43,241 nucleotides of DNA from S010-17 sp036478895 (GTDB taxonomy: Bacteria; Bacteroidota; Bacteroidia; Flavobacteriales; Flavobacteriaceae). Shown here piece by piece: positions 1-9,580 of the stretch. Position 1 is the stretch's first letter. Each line of letters opens with the position of its first letter. Both the position numbers and the translations under genes were made by a program. The notes under the pieces were generated by a model. That model was not told the DNA's origin. It worked only from the letters and a program-made list of their open reading frames with translations, and did no database searches. Location: NCBI GenBank assembly GCA_036478895.1, contig JAZGEV010000141.1:1-43241 (forward strand). The letters run 5' to 3'.

Positions 1-1319
1 ATAAAATCCAATCCCATGCTGCCAAAAACGGCCGCGCCAACACCAAAGGTGACCATATATAAAATAAAGAACGCCATAATGTTAAATACAATTTCTTTAG
101 AAACCGATTTGGTATTAAAACGCACTGGAATAATTGCATGAGGATGAATAGTACGTTTAAATTCTAATAAAGAGTTTTTTACCATAATAATATGTCTCAC
201 AATTTTTACACCACCAGCCGTTGAACCTGCCGAAGCTCCAAAAAACATCAGAAAAAAGAATAAAATCGTTAAAAAAGGGGTCCAAATAGTAAAATCTGCA
301 CTCACAAAACCAGTTGTTGTAATTACGGCAATGACTTGAAATAGCGCATGTCTAAAACTACTTTCAGCTTCACCCAAAACCATTGGATGTGCAATGAGTT
401 GTGTATCTGTTGGGTTTACAGATACATTAGCAAAATAGTAAACAATAACAGCGGTAATTGCTGTTGCAGTTAATACAATTAACGCATAATATCTAAACTC
501 TTCGTTGTGTAAAACTTTAGAAAATTTTCCTTTTAAAGCAAAGTAGCTCAACACAAAATTGGTTCCAGCAATAAACATAAACACTATAATGATATATTGT
601 ATTACTGGTGCATTATTCCAATGTGCAACACTTGCGTTTTTAGTAGAGAAACCACCAGTAGAAAGCGTACACATAGCGTGATTTATAGCGTCAAAAACAC
701 TCATTCCAGCAAATTTTAACAAGACAGCTTGTGCTAAAGTTAAGCCTAAATAAATATACCAAAGTCGTTTGGCGGTATCGGTAATTCTTGGATGTAATTT
801 ATCGGCACTTGGTCCAGGCGCTTCAGCAGCAAAGAGTTGCATGCCACCAATGCCTAATAATGGCAAAATAGCAATTGCTAGTACTATAATTCCCATACCG
901 CCAATCCAATGTGTCATAGAACGCCAAAACAGAATACCATAAGGCATGGCTTCAATATCATTTAATATGGATGCACCAGTTGTAGTATAACCACTCATTG
1001 TTTCAAAAAAAGCATTTGTAAAACTAGGAATAGTTTGTGTAAATAAATAGGGTAAAGTGCCTGTTAATGTTAAAAAAATCCAGCCTAGAGTTACAATTAA
1101 ATAGCCTTCTTTTTTCTTTATTTGTTTGGTAAAATCTTTGGTGATAAATCTTAAAATTAAACCCAGTGCAATTGTTGCTAAACCAGCAAAGGCAATTTCT
1201 TTATTTGCATCGTCTTTATAGATATAACCAACTAAGGCAGAAAGCAACATAAACCCACCGTTGAAGAGCATTAAAACGCCCATCATTTGAAAAATTATTT
1301 TGTAGTTTATTTTGTTCAT
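1..1319 (-). CDS. trkH: TrkH-family potassium uptake channel subunit (C-terminus cut by window edge)
   Basis: Membrane subunit of a Trk/Ktr-type K+ uptake system; it conducts K+ across the inner membrane under control of the cytosolic TrkA protein encoded just upstream. I translated this frame by hand: it starts at ATG 1319 (MNKINYKIIFQMMG) and runs open to base 1, giving about 439 residues of a protein usually near 480-500. Many hydrophobic helices are visible. The four selectivity-filter loops expected of the family can be read in order: TTTGAS near residue 113, STGGFS, TTTGFV and AGSTAGG. It follows trkA by about 70 bp on the same strand and is probably co-transcribed. Family assignment is secure. 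Confidence 0.93.
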   Translation of the reverse strand, partial: MNKINYKIIFQMMGVLMLFNGGFMLLSALVGYIYKDDANKEIAFAGLATIALGLILRFITKDFTKQIKKKEGYLIVTLGWIFLTLTGTLPYLFTQTIPSFTNAFFETMSGYTTTGASILNDIEAMPYGILFWRSMTHWIGGMGIIVLAIAILPLLGIGGMQLFAAEAPGPSADKLHPRITDTAKRLWYIYLGLTLAQAVLLKFAGMSVFDAINHAMCTLSTGGFSTKNASVAHWNNAPVIQYIIIVFMFIAGTNFVLSYFALKGKFSKVLHNEEFRYYALIVLTATAITAVIVYYFANVSVNPTDTQLIAHPMVLGEAESSFRHALFQVIAVITTTGFVSADFTIWTPFLTILFFFLMFFGASAGSTAGGVKIVRHIIMVKNSLLEFKRTIHPHAIIPVRFNTKSVSKEIVFNIMAFFILYMVTFGVGAAVFGSMGLDF

Positions 1320-1390
1320 TTACAGAGTTCAGTTTTCAGTATTCAAAGTTCAGTTAAAATTTACTGCTACAGAAGACTGATTACTATTTT

Positions 1391-2740
1391 TTAATCAAAT
1401 AATTTTTCAACTTCATTTATAGTATTTGGCGTACAACAAACCAATATTTTATCATTTGGTTCAACTTGAAAACCACCAAGGACTATTTTCCCAACGCCAT
1501 CTCTAATTACTCCTGCTATGGTTGCTCCTTTTGGAATTGAAAGATTACGTATAATTTTTTTAGTAATTTTTGCATTTGGAGGCACATTAAATTCTAAAAT
1601 TTCTGCATTAATATTATTTAGCGTTGCTATTTCAACAACTTCTCCTTTACGGATATATCTAAATATACTATTGGCAGCTAATAATTTTTTATTAATAAGT
1701 GTATCTATTCCAATATTTTGCGATAGTTTAAAATAATCTATGTTTTCTACTAATGCAATCGTTTTTTTAACACCTTTAGATTTAGCAACAAGGCAACTCA
1801 TTATGTTGGTTTCACTACTTTCTGTTAATGATAAAAATGCGTCCATATCTTCTACATTTTCTTCATCTAGCAATTCTACATCTCGTCCGTCTCCATTTAC
1901 TATAAGTGCGTTTGGTAATTCATCGGCAAGTAGAATGGCTTTGTTTTTATTAGATTCAATTAATTTGATGTTTAATTTTTGAGCACATAATTGTTTTGTT
2001 GTTCTTACGCCAATTCCCGATCCACCTAAAATCATCACATTTTTAATATTTGTTTTAGTAGTTCCTGCTAGTTTGTATAATTCATCAACACCTTCTTTGG
2101 TGGTCATAAAATACGCTTGATCTTTTGCTTTAAAAACAGTTTCACCACGCGGAATAATAGTTTGCTGCGAATTTTTATGCTGTATTGCAATTGGCATAAA
2201 ATGAATTCCAGAGAATAAACCTGCGGCTTCTTTAACAGTCATACCTACAAATGGTGCTTTTTTAGAAAGTACAATGCCCATCATTGTTAATTCGCCACCT
2301 TCAAACTCATGCGTATCATTAAATGCTGCTTGATTTAGTAGTAATTTAATTTCATTGGTCGCTAATTCTTCTGTGGAAATTAGTTCATCAATACCTAATT
2401 CTTTAAAATTAACCTCATTACGTTTATCTATAAACTCCGTATTACTAATACGTGCAATGGTTTTTTTGGAGCCCAATCTTTTTGAAATCACACAAATAGT
2501 GATATTTACAGCTTCGTTGGAGGTTACTGCAATCAATAAATCTGTTGTAGCAATTCCTGCATCTTGTAAGGTTTCTATAGAGGTTGCATTGCCATATATT
2601 GCTCTAATATCTAACCGAGTATCGGCGTAAGCCAAATGTTCTTTATCTAAATCAATTAGGGTGATATCGTGCGACTCGTAAGATAATAATTTGGCTAAAT
2701 GAAATCCTACTTCTCCTGCGCCAGCTATTATAATTCTCAT
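1391..2740 (-). CDS. trkA: Trk system potassium transport regulatory protein TrkA
   Basis: Peripheral cytosolic subunit that binds NAD(H)/ATP and gates the TrkH channel. The protein has two tandem RCK units. The first Rossmann domain starts at once with MRIIIAGAGEVGFHLAKLL, with the acidic end of strand 2 (TLIDLD) after it, and the second begins near residue 230 with NVMILGGSGIGVRTTKQL; each is followed by a TrkA-C domain. I chose ATG 2740 rather than the longer frame from 2797 because GAGEVG must lie close to the N-terminus and the extra 19 residues overlap the promoter. Length from this start is 449 residues, normal for TrkA. It is divergent from radC and lies upstream of trkH. Confidence 0.94.
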   Translation of the reverse strand: MRIIIAGAGEVGFHLAKLLSYESHDITLIDLDKEHLAYADTRLDIRAIYGNATSIETLQDAGIATTDLLIAVTSNEAVNITICVISKRLGSKKTIARISNTEFIDKRNEVNFKELGIDELISTEELATNEIKLLLNQAAFNDTHEFEGGELTMMGIVLSKKAPFVGMTVKEAAGLFSGIHFMPIAIQHKNSQQTIIPRGETVFKAKDQAYFMTTKEGVDELYKLAGTTKTNIKNVMILGGSGIGVRTTKQLCAQKLNIKLIESNKNKAILLADELPNALIVNGDGRDVELLDEENVEDMDAFLSLTESSETNIMSCLVAKSKGVKKTIALVENIDYFKLSQNIGIDTLINKKLLAANSIFRYIRKGEVVEIATLNNINAEILEFNVPPNAKITKKIIRNLSIPKGATIAGVIRDGVGKIVLGGFQVEPNDKILVCCTPNTINEVEKLFD

Positions 2741-2762
2741 TTTTTTAGGTAATTTTGTGCTA

Positions 2763-2770
2763 CAAATATA
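2763..2770 (-). promoter_or_regulatory. Predicted trkA promoter -7 box
   Basis: The minus strand reads TATATTTG, an exact match to the Bacteroidota TAnnTTTG -7 consensus, about 22 nt upstream of the trkA ATG at 2740. TTG triplets lie further upstream around 2791-2796 and could be the -33 element. The 92-bp region is shared with the divergent radC gene. Confidence 0.55.
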
Positions 2771-2832
2771 AACTTTTTTTGAATTGTTAAGCAACAATTA
2801 TTAATTTGCTATCTTTATCAAAAAAAATTGAT

Positions 2833-3531
2833 ATGGCAAAGCAAGAAGACTCTTTTCCTATACCACAATGGAATGAAGATGATCGTCCTAGAGAAAAATT
2901 ATTACTTAAAGGGAAAGTTGCTTTAAGTAATGCGGAGTTGGTGGCAATTTTAATTGGTTCGGGTAATAGGGAAGAATCTGCAGTCGCTTTATCTAAACGT
3001 ATTTTAGCAAGTGTTGATAATAATTTAAACGCTTTAGCTAAATTGAGTTTTAATGAACTGTGTAAATTTAAAGGCATTGGAGAAGCCAAGGCAATTTCCA
3101 TCATTACAGGATTAGAAATTGGGAGAAGGCGCAGGTTAGAACAAGCTTTAGAAAAGCCAAAAATCACCTCAAGCAAAACAATTTTTGAAATTATGCAACC
3201 TATTATAGGCGATTTACAACACGAAGAATTCTGGGTAGTTTACTTAGATAATTCTAATAAAATAATTGATAAATCACAATTAAGTAAAGGCGGTATTACA
3301 GGAACTTTGGTAGATACACGTTTAATTTTTAAGCGTGCTATGGAATTAAGTGCCATAGGTATTATTTTATGTCACAATCATCCAAGTGGTACTTTAAAAC
3401 CAAGTTTGTCGGATAAAGAATTAACTAAAAAAATCAGTTTAGCAGGGCAAACTTTAGATATAAAAGTATTAGACCATTTAATAATTACTTTGAATGGTTA
3501 TTTCAGTTTTACTGATGATGGTTTATTGTAA
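2833..3531 (+). CDS. radC: RadC family protein (JAB/MPN-fold, UPF0758)
   Basis: Member of the RadC family, once linked to DNA repair but of unsettled function; the C-terminal half is a JAB1/MPN metalloprotease-like domain. The zinc-binding signature is visible near residues 179-195 as CHNHPSG followed by a downstream Asp (PSLSDKELT). An N-terminal helix-hairpin-helix-like region (FNELCKFKGIGEAKAISI) covers roughly residues 65-90. I start the gene at ATG 2833 (MAKQEDSFPIPQW); a TTG nine codons upstream is in frame but lies inside the likely promoter (TATCTTTA at 2810-2817). Product is 232 residues, typical for the family. It converges with the DUF1501 gene, leaving 7 bp between the stops. Confidence 0.92.
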   Translation: MAKQEDSFPIPQWNEDDRPREKLLLKGKVALSNAELVAILIGSGNREESAVALSKRILASVDNNLNALAKLSFNELCKFKGIGEAKAISIITGLEIGRRRRLEQALEKPKITSSKTIFEIMQPIIGDLQHEEFWVVYLDNSNKIIDKSQLSKGGITGTLVDTRLIFKRAMELSAIGIILCHNHPSGTLKPSLSDKELTKKISLAGQTLDIKVLDHLIITLNGYFSFTDDGLL

Positions 3532-3538
3532 ACTTAAT

Positions 3539-5140
3539 CTATTTTACAAAAACTACAGGTTTACTATACGCTTCGCCATTAGCAATAATGCGATAAATAT
3601 ATTTTCCAGCTGCCATTCTTTTTCTCAATGGATTTAAATCGATGGTATATTTTCCTAACAAATATCTTTCATTGTGAATGATACTTATTTGTTGCCCCAA
3701 CATATTAAATAATTCAATTTTCACATGCATTGCTCCTGCTAAATGAAACTCTACAAAAACACTGTCATCTTTATAAATTGCTCTATGGTTTAAAGCGGCT
3801 TTTATATTAAAATTTGTTGTTGAAGCTGTGGTACACACAATACCTAAATTGGATCTTGTATAATTATTAAGCATCGATGAATCAACAACAGCAGGATCAA
3901 TACATAACCAATCTTCTAATATTGTTGCATATACATTTCTATAATCTGTAGTGTATTGTAAATTACCATTACTATCTAAGTTACTTAAATTGGGATGATT
4001 ACCCACAAATCCATTTCCATTAAGACCTTCGCCAAACAACATCATGGTTGAAGCTGCTCCGTGATCGGTTCCGTTTGAAGCATTTTCATAGGCACGTCTA
4101 CCAAACTCAGAAATAGTCATTGCCATTACATCAGTATCCCAACTTTCGGTTGCTAAATCTGCATAAAAGTGAGAAATAGCATTAGTCATTTCGGTCATTA
4201 AAGTTTGATGTGCTAAAGGTTGATCGGCATGTGTATCAAATCCATCCAAAGTAACCATATACACTTTGGTGCCTAAATTTCCTTTTATTAAACGGGCAAC
4301 AATGGCCATTTGTTTTGCAAAGTCATTATTATCATAAGTTACAGCATTAGTTGCTGAATCATACGCAGTATGAATTACACCTGCATAATTATAAGTGTTA
4401 TTTGTTACGCCACGCATAAATTCCAATTGATTCCCATATTCACAAGCAGGTAAATTTTGCATATCATAGGCTGTTCCGTTTGCTGCAATGGTTTCTAATT
4501 GATCTGGATTTGCAACTGAAAAAGCATAACCAGCATTATCACCATTAAACATTAAATTACTTAAACTACCTATTTGAATTGCAGGTGGAATTGCAGGTGG
4601 ATTTACAATATAATCGGGATATAAATCTTCATAATAACGTCCCAAAACGCCTGTTTGTATGGGGTTTCCATTATCGGCTGCAGAAGCCCACAAATCTGCC
4701 GAACTAAAATGAGATAAGCTTTGGTTAGCATAGCCAACACCATGAACGACCTTCATTTTCCCAGTATTCCAAAATGATTGCAATGGATTCATATAATTGG
4801 GCATTCTAAATTCGTTTGATAAAGCAAAAGAATTTGTATTACTAATTTTAAGATTTGGTCTTAAAGCCGCATATGTACCATAATCATAATTTGGAATGAC
4901 GGTATTTATGCCATCATTTCCTCCTTTTAAGCGGATGATTATAAGTACACGATCACTTTCGGATACTGCAAGAGCAGCACTTAATGGCGTTGGTGATGCG
5001 GCAGAAACTGGTAATTTACCCAACACCAACGAACCTGTACCAACTAAACCTAAAGCTTGTAAAAAGGATCGTCTATTCCAAACGGTATGTTCTTTATCAT
5101 GATTTTCATCTAACTCGTTATTTTTATAATCTGTACACAT
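3539..5140 (-). CDS. DUF1501 secreted protein with Tat signal and type IX secretion C-terminal domain
   Basis: Large exported protein of the DUF1501 family (sulfatase/alkaline-phosphatase-like fold, biochemical function unknown). A twin-arginine signal is clear: NRRSFLQALGLVGTGSLVLG around residues 22-41, then an Ala-rich cleavage region. The DUF1501 core follows (RLKGGNDGINTVIPNYD, LDGFDTHADQ, SEFGRRAYEN, TDHGAASTMMLFG). The last ~80 residues look like a type IX secretion type A sorting domain: FNMLGQQISI, GKYTIDL and an ending of GKYIYRIIANGEAYSKPVVF. That predicts Tat export to the periplasm, then T9SS release or anchoring at the surface. The DUF1800 gene lies 6 bp upstream on the same strand, the usual partner arrangement. 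The call is sure for family, open for function. Confidence 0.93.
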   Translation of the reverse strand: MCTDYKNNELDENHDKEHTVWNRRSFLQALGLVGTGSLVLGKLPVSAASPTPLSAALAVSESDRVLIIIRLKGGNDGINTVIPNYDYGTYAALRPNLKISNTNSFALSNEFRMPNYMNPLQSFWNTGKMKVVHGVGYANQSLSHFSSADLWASAADNGNPIQTGVLGRYYEDLYPDYIVNPPAIPPAIQIGSLSNLMFNGDNAGYAFSVANPDQLETIAANGTAYDMQNLPACEYGNQLEFMRGVTNNTYNYAGVIHTAYDSATNAVTYDNNDFAKQMAIVARLIKGNLGTKVYMVTLDGFDTHADQPLAHQTLMTEMTNAISHFYADLATESWDTDVMAMTISEFGRRAYENASNGTDHGAASTMMLFGEGLNGNGFVGNHPNLSNLDSNGNLQYTTDYRNVYATILEDWLCIDPAVVDSSMLNNYTRSNLGIVCTTASTTNFNIKAALNHRAIYKDDSVFVEFHLAGAMHVKIELFNMLGQQISIIHNERYLLGKYTIDLNPLRKRMAAGKYIYRIIANGEAYSKPVVFVK

Positions 5141-5146
5141 AATCTT

Positions 5147-6610
5147 TTATTTTAGTTGAAATTCAGGAATTTTAATAATATGTATTAATAATAAGAATAC
5201 TTGATAATTGGCAGTTCCCCATTGTAAACTCCATGAGTTATCATCATAATAATTTTGTGGTACTTGATCTTTTAAAACATCTGTAGCAATGGCATAATCT
5301 GCTGGATTTTGAAGCCCATTTGAAATTAAATGATCTACAATAACCTGTGTTATAACTGCTGGATCGTTACTATTACCTACTAAATTTACTGCAAAATCAC
5401 GTAATGTATTGGGCTGATTATCCCAAATACGATATAAATACCATTCAGACAAGCCCCATCTTCCAACTAAAGTACTTGAATTTATCCAATCATGATTACC
5501 TTGCCAGCCAGACACATCTAAAGGTTCAAAAATAGTTTGACCAATTTCTCCATTGTAATAAATAACGTTTCCTAAAAAAGTATTATCATAATATGGTATT
5601 GTTTCTTTAGCAAAAGCATTAAACAAATCGTTAGGACTTTTTACAATAACCCCAATAGCCTTGTCATCAAAAAAATGCTCACTTTTAAAAAGTTGTTTAT
5701 AGACTGGCGCCAATTCAAAATTGTTGGTCATAAATGTGGTTGCCAAACCAGCTACAATTGCTGTATCAACATCAGGAGAAATAAAATATTTATATAATTT
5801 TTCACAAATATAATGTGCTATTTCACTGCCTCTTTGAGCAAATAAATTATCGATAACACCATCATAATCAAAAGTATTGGTTTGTCCAAAAATGGTTTTT
5901 GAACCTGCATCAAAATCAATAATATTAAAATTTATAGGTGCGCAATATTCTGTATAATTGGTAAAACCAGTTAAAGCTTTCGCAGTTTCTACAATATCGG
6001 TTTGCGTGTAATTATTATTAACACCTAGTGTAAAAAGTTCGTACAATTCACGGGCGTAATTCTCATTTGGTTCGGACGCTGTATTTTGATACGAGTTTAA
6101 AAACACAATCATTGAAGGTGTAATACCAATAGCCCTAACAAATTCCTTAAAATTTCCAAAAGCATAAGTTTGTAAAGTTTCATAGTAATTGAACATCCAA
6201 GACGGACACCAATAATCTTCCAAACGCGTTACAAAATGATTGGACCAAAACATGGTGAATCGACCTCGAATAGCATCAATTCTTGAGGTGTATGAATTCT
6301 CTAACATTTCATTTGTCCATTCAAAAGCAATCTCTGCATGTTGTTGTTGAATTTCAATATCGGGATCTGCTCCAGTATAATCACTATAAGCCATATTTGC
6401 CCAAACAGGAGGCGTTGTTGCACCTAAAGCTATAACATCATTTATTGTATTTTCTATAAAAGCAGATGGATTTTGTGTAAGTGTTTGATTTATACATAAC
6501 GTACTAGCGCCATAACCTATGCGTCTATAAAGATGTTTTATTTTATTTTTATCCCAAGGATTTTGAGTTGTTGGTATGTAGGGATTTAGAGTTCCTGTAT
6601 TGCACGACAT
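5147..6610 (-). CDS. DUF1800 family protein, partner of the DUF1501 gene
   Basis: DUF1800 proteins are of unknown function and are typically encoded immediately before a DUF1501 gene, as here (6-bp gap, same strand). The family N-terminus is visible (NKIKHLYRRIGYGAS, residues 22-36). A conserved central block also fits the family: NENYARELYELFTLG near residues 181-195 and ALTGFTNY shortly after, and SGWQGNHDWINS occurs around 365. I see no classical signal peptide in the 487 residues: the protein begins MSCNTGTLNPYIPTTQNP. It may stay inside, or be exported by riding with its Tat-exported partner, which is inference. ATG 6610 is the only sensible start. Confidence 0.9.
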   Translation of the reverse strand: MSCNTGTLNPYIPTTQNPWDKNKIKHLYRRIGYGASTLCINQTLTQNPSAFIENTINDVIALGATTPPVWANMAYSDYTGADPDIEIQQQHAEIAFEWTNEMLENSYTSRIDAIRGRFTMFWSNHFVTRLEDYWCPSWMFNYYETLQTYAFGNFKEFVRAIGITPSMIVFLNSYQNTASEPNENYARELYELFTLGVNNNYTQTDIVETAKALTGFTNYTEYCAPINFNIIDFDAGSKTIFGQTNTFDYDGVIDNLFAQRGSEIAHYICEKLYKYFISPDVDTAIVAGLATTFMTNNFELAPVYKQLFKSEHFFDDKAIGVIVKSPNDLFNAFAKETIPYYDNTFLGNVIYYNGEIGQTIFEPLDVSGWQGNHDWINSSTLVGRWGLSEWYLYRIWDNQPNTLRDFAVNLVGNSNDPAVITQVIVDHLISNGLQNPADYAIATDVLKDQVPQNYYDDNSWSLQWGTANYQVFLLLIHIIKIPEFQLK

Positions 6611-6706
6611 AATTGGATAGTTTTAAATAACAACTAAATTATTAAGTAAATATTGTTTAAAATTGTTTAATTTTTGCACTAATTTAGCCAAAATTAATAA
6701 ATTAAC

Positions 6707-7600
6707 GTGAAAAAACTTCAAAAAGGAGATAAAATTGGCATCTGTGCACCTGCCGGATATATTAAAAAAGATGAAAAGTTGTTGAATGCAATTTCACTTT
6801 TAGAATCTTGGGGACTACAAGTAATTCTAAGCCAACATTTATTTAATAGTCATGGGCATTTTTCTGGAACAGATGATGAACGAACAAAAGATTTTCAAAC
6901 TTTTTTAGATGATGATAATATCAATGCTATTTGGTTTGCACGTGGTGGTTATGGAAGTATTAGAATTGTTGAAAACATAGATTTCACCAGTTTCTGTAAA
7001 GACCCAAAATGGATTATTGGCTATTCTGATTTTACAGTTTTTCATCAGGTAATTAATCGTTTAAAATTGGAATCTATTCATGCGTTTATGCCAACGAGTT
7101 CATCAACCTTTAAAGAAGAGAATACAGCCAAAGAATCGTTAAGAAAAGCCTTGTTTGGTGAAACGTTGAATTATACAATAAAACCAAACAAAAATAACAG
7201 GCTAGGTGATGTGAAAGGAGAAATTATTGGTGGGAATTTAGCAATAATTGCTAGTTTGTTAGGTACAAAACATGCTATAAACTCCACAAATAAAATTCTT
7301 TTTATTGAAGATATAGGCGAATATAAATACCGCATTGATCGCATGTTAAGAAGCCTAAAACTCAATGGTTATTTTGAGAATTGCAAAGGGCTTATTTTAG
7401 GTGCTTTTACCAACATTCCTCAAAACGATCCAGATTTTGGAATGTCCATCGAAACTTTAATATTGGATGTTGTAAAAGAATATGATTTTCCAATTTGTTT
7501 TGATTTTCCTGCTGGACATATTGCCAATAATAACGCGCTTATTTTTGGTAAAAAATCTCACTTAAAAATAACAAATAACCACGTATTTTTATCTAATTAA
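6707..7600 (+). CDS. Peptidase S66 family LD-carboxypeptidase
   Basis: Cytosolic serine carboxypeptidase of the LdcA/MccF family; LdcA removes the terminal D-Ala from murein tetrapeptides during cell-wall recycling. The nucleophile elbow GYSDF is visible with Ser at about residue 107. The expected Glu of the triad lies in IEDIGEYKYRIDRML, and the His in the late motif FDFPAGHIANN. The N-terminal fold begins GDKIGICAPAGYI and continues to FARGGYGSIRI at 78-87. Length of 297 residues is normal. The start is GTG at 6707; no closer ATG gives the conserved N-terminus. The trmL gene follows after one base, so the two are likely one transcript. Confidence 0.92.
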   Translation: MKKLQKGDKIGICAPAGYIKKDEKLLNAISLLESWGLQVILSQHLFNSHGHFSGTDDERTKDFQTFLDDDNINAIWFARGGYGSIRIVENIDFTSFCKDPKWIIGYSDFTVFHQVINRLKLESIHAFMPTSSSTFKEENTAKESLRKALFGETLNYTIKPNKNNRLGDVKGEIIGGNLAIIASLLGTKHAINSTNKILFIEDIGEYKYRIDRMLRSLKLNGYFENCKGLILGAFTNIPQNDPDFGMSIETLILDVVKEYDFPICFDFPAGHIANNNALIFGKKSHLKITNNHVFLSN

Positions 7601-7601
7601 T

Positions 7602-8060
7602 ATGTCATTTAATATTGTATTAATAAATCCCGAAATTCATACCAATACTGGAAATATTGGCAGATTGTGTTTAGCTACAAACTCCAATTTACACCTTGTA
7701 AAACCTTTGGGTTTTGAACTTACCGATAAACGTTTAAAAAGAGCTGGACTTGATTATTGGAAACACATAAACCTCTTTATTTATGATGATATCGACGATT
7801 TTTTCGTTAAAAACAAAGGCGCTAAATTGGTTTATTTTTCGAGTCATGGAAAACAAAAACATTGGGATATTAGTTTTGAAGAAAATCTCTTTTTAGTTTT
7901 TGGAAAAGAATCATCAGGCTTACCAGAAAAAGTCACTTTTGAAAACGAAAATTCGTTGTATAAAATACCTTTATACAGCAAACATATCCGCAGTTTAAAT
8001 TTAGCCAATTCAGTTGCAATATGCATTTATGAAGGTCTACGTAATTTAGAGAAAAAATAA
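7602..8060 (+). CDS. trmL: tRNA (cytidine(34)-2'-O)-methyltransferase, SPOUT family
   Basis: Knotted SPOUT methyltransferase that 2'-O-methylates the wobble base (C34/cmnm5U34) of leucine tRNAs using S-adenosylmethionine. Visible family blocks are NPEIHTNTGNIGRLCLATN (residues 8-26), HLVKPLGFELTDKRLKRAGLDYW, the cofactor loop GKESSGLPE around 103-111, and the trefoil knot region IPLYSKHIRSLNLANSVAI near the end. The 152-residue length matches TrmL, the minimal SPOUT enzyme. It starts one base after the S66 peptidase stop. The start ATG at 7602 is unambiguous. Confidence 0.93.
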   Translation: MSFNIVLINPEIHTNTGNIGRLCLATNSNLHLVKPLGFELTDKRLKRAGLDYWKHINLFIYDDIDDFFVKNKGAKLVYFSSHGKQKHWDISFEENLFLVFGKESSGLPEKVTFENENSLYKIPLYSKHIRSLNLANSVAICIYEGLRNLEKK

Positions 8061-8197
8061 ATTTTTATTTTACATCTTAAATCAATATATTTACAGATTA
8101 AAAAGAAAGTGATTATTGTTACTAATAATCGCAAATGAAGATTAATTTATTTTAGTTGAATAAGGGTATATTCACTTAAAATACAAAGATTAGATAT

Positions 8198-9580
8198 ATG
8201 AGCTGCACAAGCTGTACTACAGATAAAACAGGAACACCAAAAGGCTGCCAAAACAATGGCACTTGCGCTTCGGGAGGTTGTAATAAATTAGAAGTTTTTG
8301 ATTGGCTGTCAAATATGACATTGCCTGGACACCAAAAAGCATTTGATCATGTGGAAATTAGGTTTAAAAACGGAAGAAAACACTATTTTAAAAATACTAA
8401 AAACTTAGCATTAACCATTGGACAACCTGTTGCTGTTGAAGCAGAATCGGGTCATGATATTGGTACAATTACCTTAAAAGGCGAATTGGTAAAAGTGCAA
8501 ATGAAAAAGAAACGCGTTAAAGTGGATTCTGAAACTGTAAAACAAATTTATAGAATTGCCTCGCAAAGAGATATAGATATTTGGCAAGAAGCGCGAAATA
8601 AAGAACCAGATACACAAAAAAAAGTACGTTTAATCATTTCTCGTTTAGGCTTAAAAATGAAATTAAGTGATGTAGAATATCAAGGCGATGGCAAAAAAGC
8701 GATATTCTATTACACTGCCGATGAACGGGTAGATTTTAGAATGTTGATTCGCGAAATGGCACAAACACTTAACATTCGCATTGAGATGAAACAAGTTGGT
8801 TCACGTCAAGAAGCTGCTCGTTTAGGTGGTATTGGATCTTGTGGACGAGAACTTTGTTGTTCTACTTGGTTAACCGATTTTAGAGGTGTAAATACAAACT
8901 CGGCAAGGTATCAACAACTGTCTTTAAACCCGCAAAAACTATCTGGTCAATGTGGAAAATTAAAGTGTTGTTTAAATTACGAACTTGACTCTTATGTAGA
9001 TGCGCTTAAAAACTTCCCTAAAACAGATACTTGGTTACAAACCAAACAAGGGACAGCCATTTTTCAAAAAATGGACATTTTTAATGGTTGGTTATGGTAT
9101 ACTTATAAAGACAATCCAATGAACTGGCATAAGTTAACAGCAGAACAAGCCAATGAAATTATAGCTTTAAACAAAGACAAGAAAAAACCAAGCAGTTTGG
9201 AAGAATATTCAGAGGAATTAATTATTGAAAAACCAAAAGAAAAATTATTTGAAAATGTGGTTGGGCAAGATAGTTTAACACGATTTGATAGACCAAAACA
9301 AAAAAGACGTAAGAAAAAACGAAACAGTTCAAACAATTCAAACAATAAAAATCGACAAAAAAATTCGCAAAAGCCAAACTCTAATACTAATAAGGCCAAT
9401 GCTAAAACTACTCATAAACAACCGCAGAAACAACAGAAAAGTAAAGCTCAAATAGAAAATGACAAAAGAGCTAATGCGAATAATCCAAACCAAAAAAAGA
9501 AAAAAACCCCTAGTAATCAAACCAAAAAAAGGAATAACTCTAGAAATAAACCGAACACAAAACCACAAAAGGATGCATAA
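8198..9580 (+). CDS. ricT: RicT/YaaT family PSP1-domain protein with a long basic tail
   Basis: Homolog of RicT (YaaT), which in Bacillus forms an Fe-S complex with RicA and RicF that affects RNA processing by RNase Y; the role in Bacteroidota is not established. The PSP1 region and the hallmark cysteine blocks are visible: GGIGSCGRELCCSTWLTDF around residues 210-228 and LSGQCGKLKCCLNYELDSY around 248-266. The N-terminus is also Cys-rich (CTSC, CQNNGTCASGGC). From about residue 365 the protein turns into a Lys/Asn/Gln-rich tail with almost no hydrophobic residues, making it 460 long against roughly 270 in Bacillus. The last 8 bases overlap gldH, so translation is probably coupled. Confidence 0.92.
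   Translation: MSCTSCTTDKTGTPKGCQNNGTCASGGCNKLEVFDWLSNMTLPGHQKAFDHVEIRFKNGRKHYFKNTKNLALTIGQPVAVEAESGHDIGTITLKGELVKVQMKKKRVKVDSETVKQIYRIASQRDIDIWQEARNKEPDTQKKVRLIISRLGLKMKLSDVEYQGDGKKAIFYYTADERVDFRMLIREMAQTLNIRIEMKQVGSRQEAARLGGIGSCGRELCCSTWLTDFRGVNTNSARYQQLSLNPQKLSGQCGKLKCCLNYELDSYVDALKNFPKTDTWLQTKQGTAIFQKMDIFNGWLWYTYKDNPMNWHKLTAEQANEIIALNKDKKKPSSLEEYSEELIIEKPKEKLFENVVGQDSLTRFDRPKQKRRKKKRNSSNNSNNKNRQKNSQKPNSNTNKANAKTTHKQPQKQQKSKAQIENDKRANANNPNQKKKKTPSNQTKKRNNSRNKPNTKPQKDA

Noticed and set aside
1325..1356. Degenerate GTTCAGT/TTTCAGT repeats between trkA and trkH
   Set aside because: Only three imperfect short words; too little to call a repeat with confidence.
2741..2797. Longer trkA start giving 19 extra residues
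   Set aside because: It would place the Rossmann GAGEVG motif too far inside the protein and overlaps a TATATTTG promoter box.
8109..8132. Hairpin GTGATTATT/AATAATCGC between trmL and ricT as terminator or riboswitch
   Set aside because: Imperfect stem, no T-run after it and no recognisable conserved core; it may be chance in A/T-rich DNA.
9459..9572. Longer gldH frame beginning inside ricT
   Set aside because: The extra residues are very basic because they read the Lys/Asn-rich ricT tail in another frame; the lipoprotein signal starts at 9573.
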